7,967 nucleotides of DNA from Moraxellaceae bacterium (GTDB taxonomy: Bacteria > Pseudomonadota > Gammaproteobacteria > Pseudomonadales > UBA3067), in the NCBI GenBank assembly GCA_002401525.1, contig NVTH01000158.1:1-7967 (forward strand), given 5' to 3'. The notes beneath the pieces were generated by a model that was not told the origin of the DNA, made no database searches, and saw nothing but the letters and a program-made list of their open reading frames with translations. Positions 5,974 through 7,967 of the stretch are shown piece after piece. How positions within the stretch are numbered: position 1 is the stretch's first letter; each line of letters starts with the position of its first letter. Position numbers and translations under genes: made by a program.

Positions 5974-7141
5974 ACGAGATGATCCTTCAAAAAAAACTCG
6001 CGTTGCTGTTGAAGAGAAACAGGAACAAGATGGGGTTATTCTCGGCTATCTGGATGCGTTACTAAAAGAAGTCGACGAAGCGTCGAATGATGATTTTGGC
6101 GCGGATTTGTTGGACGAACCTGTAGAAGAAACCGCTGACAAGAAAATCAGTGAAACTCAGCTTGAAGCCGACTCTAAATCCCAGCCCCAACCTCAAACCC
6201 AAACCCAACCTCAAACCCAAACCCAAACCCAAACCCAAACCCAAACCCAAACCCAATCGAATGACATTGAAAAGAATGTTAAGGGTGCTGATGACGCATT
6301 AATTGATCAACCTGTCTCGCAAACAAAGCCTACTTACGAAGCGCATGTTAATTCTTTAGATGAGCTCCAGTCTTCTGAGGAGGTATCTAAGCAGAGGCAA
6401 GCTGACGTTGAAGGTGAAGTTGAAGGTGAAGTTGAAGGCGAGATTGAAGGCGAGATTGAAGATAATAGTGTCGTGACGTCAGCTGCCTCGACGAGTACCG
6501 CTGAAGACAGTTCCTCTTTAGTCGAAGAGGATTTGGCAGCGGTTCAACTTTCTCAGGCTCAAGAGGACGAGCAATCCGAAACGCGCTCTAATGAAGCAAG
6601 TGTGGTGAGGCCTGAACTGTTTCGAGATTTGAGCAGTGATGATTGGGAAAAAGTGGATTCTTCAAAAATCGGCTTGTATGAAAATGGACGCCCTTTTTGG
6701 GCGCAGTCGCGTTTTGAGTGTTTGTTATTTGAAGTGGGTAATTTGGTGTTGGCTGCTCCTTTGGTGGAGCTGGGGTGTATTCTAAGAATCAATCAAAAAT
6801 TTACTCATATCGTCGGTTCTCCCTTTTGGACGTTGGGGCTTATGCAACACGCGGGTGTGAGCTATCACGGCGTGGATACTGGCTTTGTGATTATGGGTAA
6901 CAGCTACGAGGCTATTTACAAGGATAATCTCGAATTTATGATTACTGTGAATGGTACGCTTTGGGGCCTGGCGTGTCATAAAATTCTGAAATCCATCACG
7001 TTGGAGCCCGATAAAGTGCGTTGGAGAAGCGAGAAAGGTGTAAAGAAATGGTTTGCAGGCACTGCGGTGGATCATATGTGTACGGTAGTTGACGTGGCAG
7101 CGCTTGCGGTGCAGTTGGATTTTAATTCAACAAAGCAATGA
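5966..7141 (+). CDS. parP: ParP, CheW-like adaptor linking ParC to the chemotaxis array
   Basis: In Vibrio, ParP binds ParC through its N-terminal region, and CheA and receptors through a C-terminal CheW-like AIF domain, holding arrays at the pole. Here residues 1-60 are acidic and include a predicted helix YLDALLKEVDE (28-38). Residues 73-97 are a Pro-Gln/Thr-Gln tract and 148-165 a Val/Ile-Glu-Gly-Glu tract. Both lie in an acidic, probably disordered linker reaching about residue 210. The folded CheW-like domain covers about 245-385 and is rich in Trp (W245, W288, W333, W353, W362). A Trp in the Vibrio AIF domain has been implicated in CheA binding; which one corresponds is not settled here. 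Translation is likely coupled to parC by the 8-base overlap. The name follows from position and architecture. Confidence 0.88.
   Translation: MVKRDDPSKKTRVAVEEKQEQDGVILGYLDALLKEVDEASNDDFGADLLDEPVEETADKKISETQLEADSKSQPQPQTQTQPQTQTQTQTQTQTQTQSNDIEKNVKGADDALIDQPVSQTKPTYEAHVNSLDELQSSEEVSKQRQADVEGEVEGEVEGEIEGEIEDNSVVTSAASTSTAEDSSSLVEEDLAAVQLSQAQEDEQSETRSNEASVVRPELFRDLSSDDWEKVDSSKIGLYENGRPFWAQSRFECLLFEVGNLVLAAPLVELGCILRINQKFTHIVGSPFWTLGLMQHAGVSYHGVDTGFVIMGNSYEAIYKDNLEFMITVNGTLWGLACHKILKSITLEPDKVRWRSEKGVKKWFAGTAVDHMCTVVDVAALAVQLDFNSTKQ
6182..6256 (+). repeat. ACCCAA hexamer microsatellite in parP; G-quadruplex sequence on the minus strand
   Basis: Positions 6215-6256 are seven perfect copies of ACCCAA, encoding seven Thr-Gln dipeptides. 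Positions 6182-6214 are a decayed version with Pro-Gln units. The minus strand reads as GGG runs separated by TTT, seven in a row, fitting the G-quadruplex pattern G3-N3 repeated. It resembles telomeric repeats by sequence only. The 6-bp unit is in frame, so copy-number change would not shift the reading frame. Confidence 0.95.
6407..6460 (+). repeat. 12-bp GTTGAAGGTGAA repeat in parP (V/I-E-G-E tract)
   Basis: Four tandem 12-bp units plus a final ATTGAA encode Val/Ile-Glu-Gly-Glu repeats (residues 148-165). The first two units are gttgaaggtgaa, the third uses ggcgag, and the fourth has changed to attgaaggcgag. This graded drift suggests stepwise duplication. The tract adds a strongly negative segment to the linker. 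Confidence 0.9.
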
Positions 7142-7422
7142 CGGGCGTGTTTTAGGGTTTATGGTGTTGCTAATGAACAGCAATTCATTCTTGTTGGGTC
7201 GAGCATGGCCGACCTGGCTACGCTCAGGTCTGGATATGGCCGGGTTGGCTGGGATTCGGGAGGATAAAGGTTTTTGATATTGGGAGGTCTTTGGCAAGTT
7301 GGGGTTGCTGATCTATGCTTGAAGTATGAGGTCTAGTAAGCGGGCTCTTTGAAGTCGTGGATGATGGGTGTTGTGGAACCTTGATATGCGCGTAATTGTA
7401 TTTAAAGTGGGAGAAAATTACC
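7142..7422 (+). other. 281-base G-rich spacer between parP and cheW
   Basis: No convincing gene lies here. It holds a pair of mutually exclusive small hairpins (ttgct/agcaa at 7167-7183 and aatgaa/ttcatt at 7172-7189). A further hairpin pairs gacctg with caggtc (7211-7230, 8-base loop). A diverged direct repeat is offset by 31 bases (7203-7219 and 7234-7250, 12 of 17 identical), followed by a run of GGG/GG tracts (7242-7263). ttgaagt recurs at 7319 and 7349, and gaggtct at 7284 and 7328. No hairpin is followed by a T run, and no clear -35/-10 pair was found. Confidence 0.6.
7410..7413 (+). promoter_or_regulatory. Ribosome-binding site deciding the cheW start
   Basis: GGAG sits 9 bases before the GTG at 7423. 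It favours that codon over the in-frame TTG at 7396, which has no upstream purine-rich site and would place the GGAG inside the gene. Confidence 0.75.
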
Positions 7423-7908
7423 GTGAGTGTGAATCAAACTGCCCAAAAGATAGCTGACGATCCGATTCTTCAATGGGTGACTTTTCGTCTTGATGATGAA
7501 ACTTACGGCATCAATGTAATGCAAGTTCAAGAAGTGCTGCGTTACACCGAAATTGCCCCAGTGCCGGGTGCTCCCATGTATGTATTAGGCATTATCAATC
7601 TACGGGGTAATGTGGTTACGGTCATCGATACTCGTCAACGTTTTGGCTTGAAGGTCGATAAAGTCACTGATAATACACGGATTGTAATTATCGAAGCGGA
7701 AGGCCAAGTGGTGGGCATTCTAGTAGACAGTGTTTCTGAGGTGGTTTATTTAAGGCAATCAGAAATAGAAACTACACCCAGTGTAGGCAATGAAGAAAGT
7801 GCTAAGTTTATTCAGGGTGTGTGTAATAAGAACGGCGAACTGTTGATTCTAGTGGAATTAGATAAATTGCTCACAGATACTGAGTGGGCAGATATCAACT
7901 CAATTTAA
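7423..7908 (+). CDS. cheW: Chemotaxis adaptor protein CheW
   Basis: CheW couples chemoreceptors to CheA in the cytoplasmic baseplate by binding the receptor tip and the CheA P5 domain. The protein is a single CheW domain of 161 residues, the usual length. The body is LQWVTFRLDDETYGINVMQV (16-35), then EVLRYTEIAPVPGAP and GIINLRGNVVTVID, with R61 of NLRG matching the conserved receptor-contacting Arg (E. coli R62). These segments closely resemble pseudomonad CheW. The GTG start is preferred over the TTG at 7396 because of GGAG at 7410-7413 and because it gives the family-like N terminus MSVNQTAQ. It is separated from parP by a long spacer. In pseudomonads the next gene is usually a small DUF2802 gene, which would lie beyond the window. 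Confidence 0.97.
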   Translation: MSVNQTAQKIADDPILQWVTFRLDDETYGINVMQVQEVLRYTEIAPVPGAPMYVLGIINLRGNVVTVIDTRQRFGLKVDKVTDNTRIVIIEAEGQVVGILVDSVSEVVYLRQSEIETTPSVGNEESAKFIQGVCNKNGELLILVELDKLLTDTEWADINSI

Positions 7909-7949
7909 ATCGACTCTTACCTAATAGAGATTATTGTTTATTTGATCAC

Positions 7950-7967
7950 GACCAAAATATTTTGGTC
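7950..7967 (+). promoter_or_regulatory. Perfect 18-bp palindrome at the window end
   Basis: The last 18 bases, GACCAAAATATTTTGGTC, are a perfect inverted repeat 41 bases after the cheW stop. As RNA it folds to a 7-bp stem with an AUAU loop, so it may be the stem of a cheW terminator whose T run lies outside the window. As DNA it could be an operator. Overlapping it, TTGAT-N4-ACCAA (7942-7955) matches the FNR/Anr box TTGAT-N4-ATCAA at 9 of 10 positions, which could be chance. Confidence 0.55.

Noticed and set aside
6062..6256. Minus-strand open frame encoding a Leu-Gly repeat
   Set aside because: It is the antisense reading of the ACCCAA microsatellite in parP. It has no ribosome-binding site and no independent protein features.
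7089..7277. 62-residue open frame overlapping the parP end and the spacer
   Set aside because: It begins inside parP in another frame, lacks a ribosome-binding site and resembles no family. It is open mainly because the spacer is G-rich.
7396..7398. TTG as the start of cheW
   Set aside because: The GTG at 7423 has GGAG 9 bases upstream and gives the usual CheW N terminus. The TTG has no such site.
7403..7425. Possible FliA (sigma-28) promoter before cheW, from TAAAG
   Set aside because: No GCCGATAA-like -10 element follows at the required distance. No clear sigma-28 site was found elsewhere either.

Overview
The window is a chemotaxis and flagellar-motor cluster with every gene on the + strand: 'cheA (5' end outside the window) - cheB - motC - motD - parC (ParA-type ATPase) - parP - cheW. 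Having motC/motD between cheB and a parC/parP pair is the layout familiar from pseudomonads and related gammaproteobacteria. Vibrio-type clusters have cheA-cheB-parC-parP-cheW without the stator genes. The CheW and MotD sequences look pseudomonad/Cellvibrionales-like, and the moderate base composition with loose gene spacing would suit a marine relative. The lineage is inferred from gene order and remembered family sequences, not from a search.

Layout. Positions 1-1832 hold the CheA linker, dimerisation, kinase and CheW-like domains. Positions 1833-2052 are a 220-base spacer with a weak terminator-like hairpin and a possible sigma-70 promoter. cheB lies at 2053-3168. The stator pair is motC (3242-3982) and motD (4086-5060), separated by a spacer with degenerate 17-19 bp tandem repeats. 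parC (5173-5973) overlaps parP (5966-7141) by 8 bases. A 281-base G-rich spacer precedes cheW (7423-7908). The window ends on a perfect 18-bp palindrome.

How the genes work together. CheA and CheW form the baseplate under the chemoreceptors, and CheB demethylates receptors when CheA phosphorylates it. MotC/MotD form a flagellar stator. ParC and ParP place the array at the cell pole and pass it to daughter cells. In Vibrio, ParP's CheW-like (AIF) domain binds CheA and receptors while its N-terminal part binds ParC.

The most interesting signals concern this tethering. CheA carries at least three copies of an EFDALLDxLHG element in its linker, spaced 54 and 50 residues apart. ParP has a related-looking YLDALLKEVDE segment at its N terminus. 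ParP's long linker is built from DNA microsatellites: a 7-copy ACCCAA array whose minus strand is a textbook G-quadruplex sequence, and a 12-bp VEGE repeat. Most spacers also carry small tandem duplications, so the locus looks prone to replication slippage. No mobile element, tRNA, rRNA or CRISPR array was seen.
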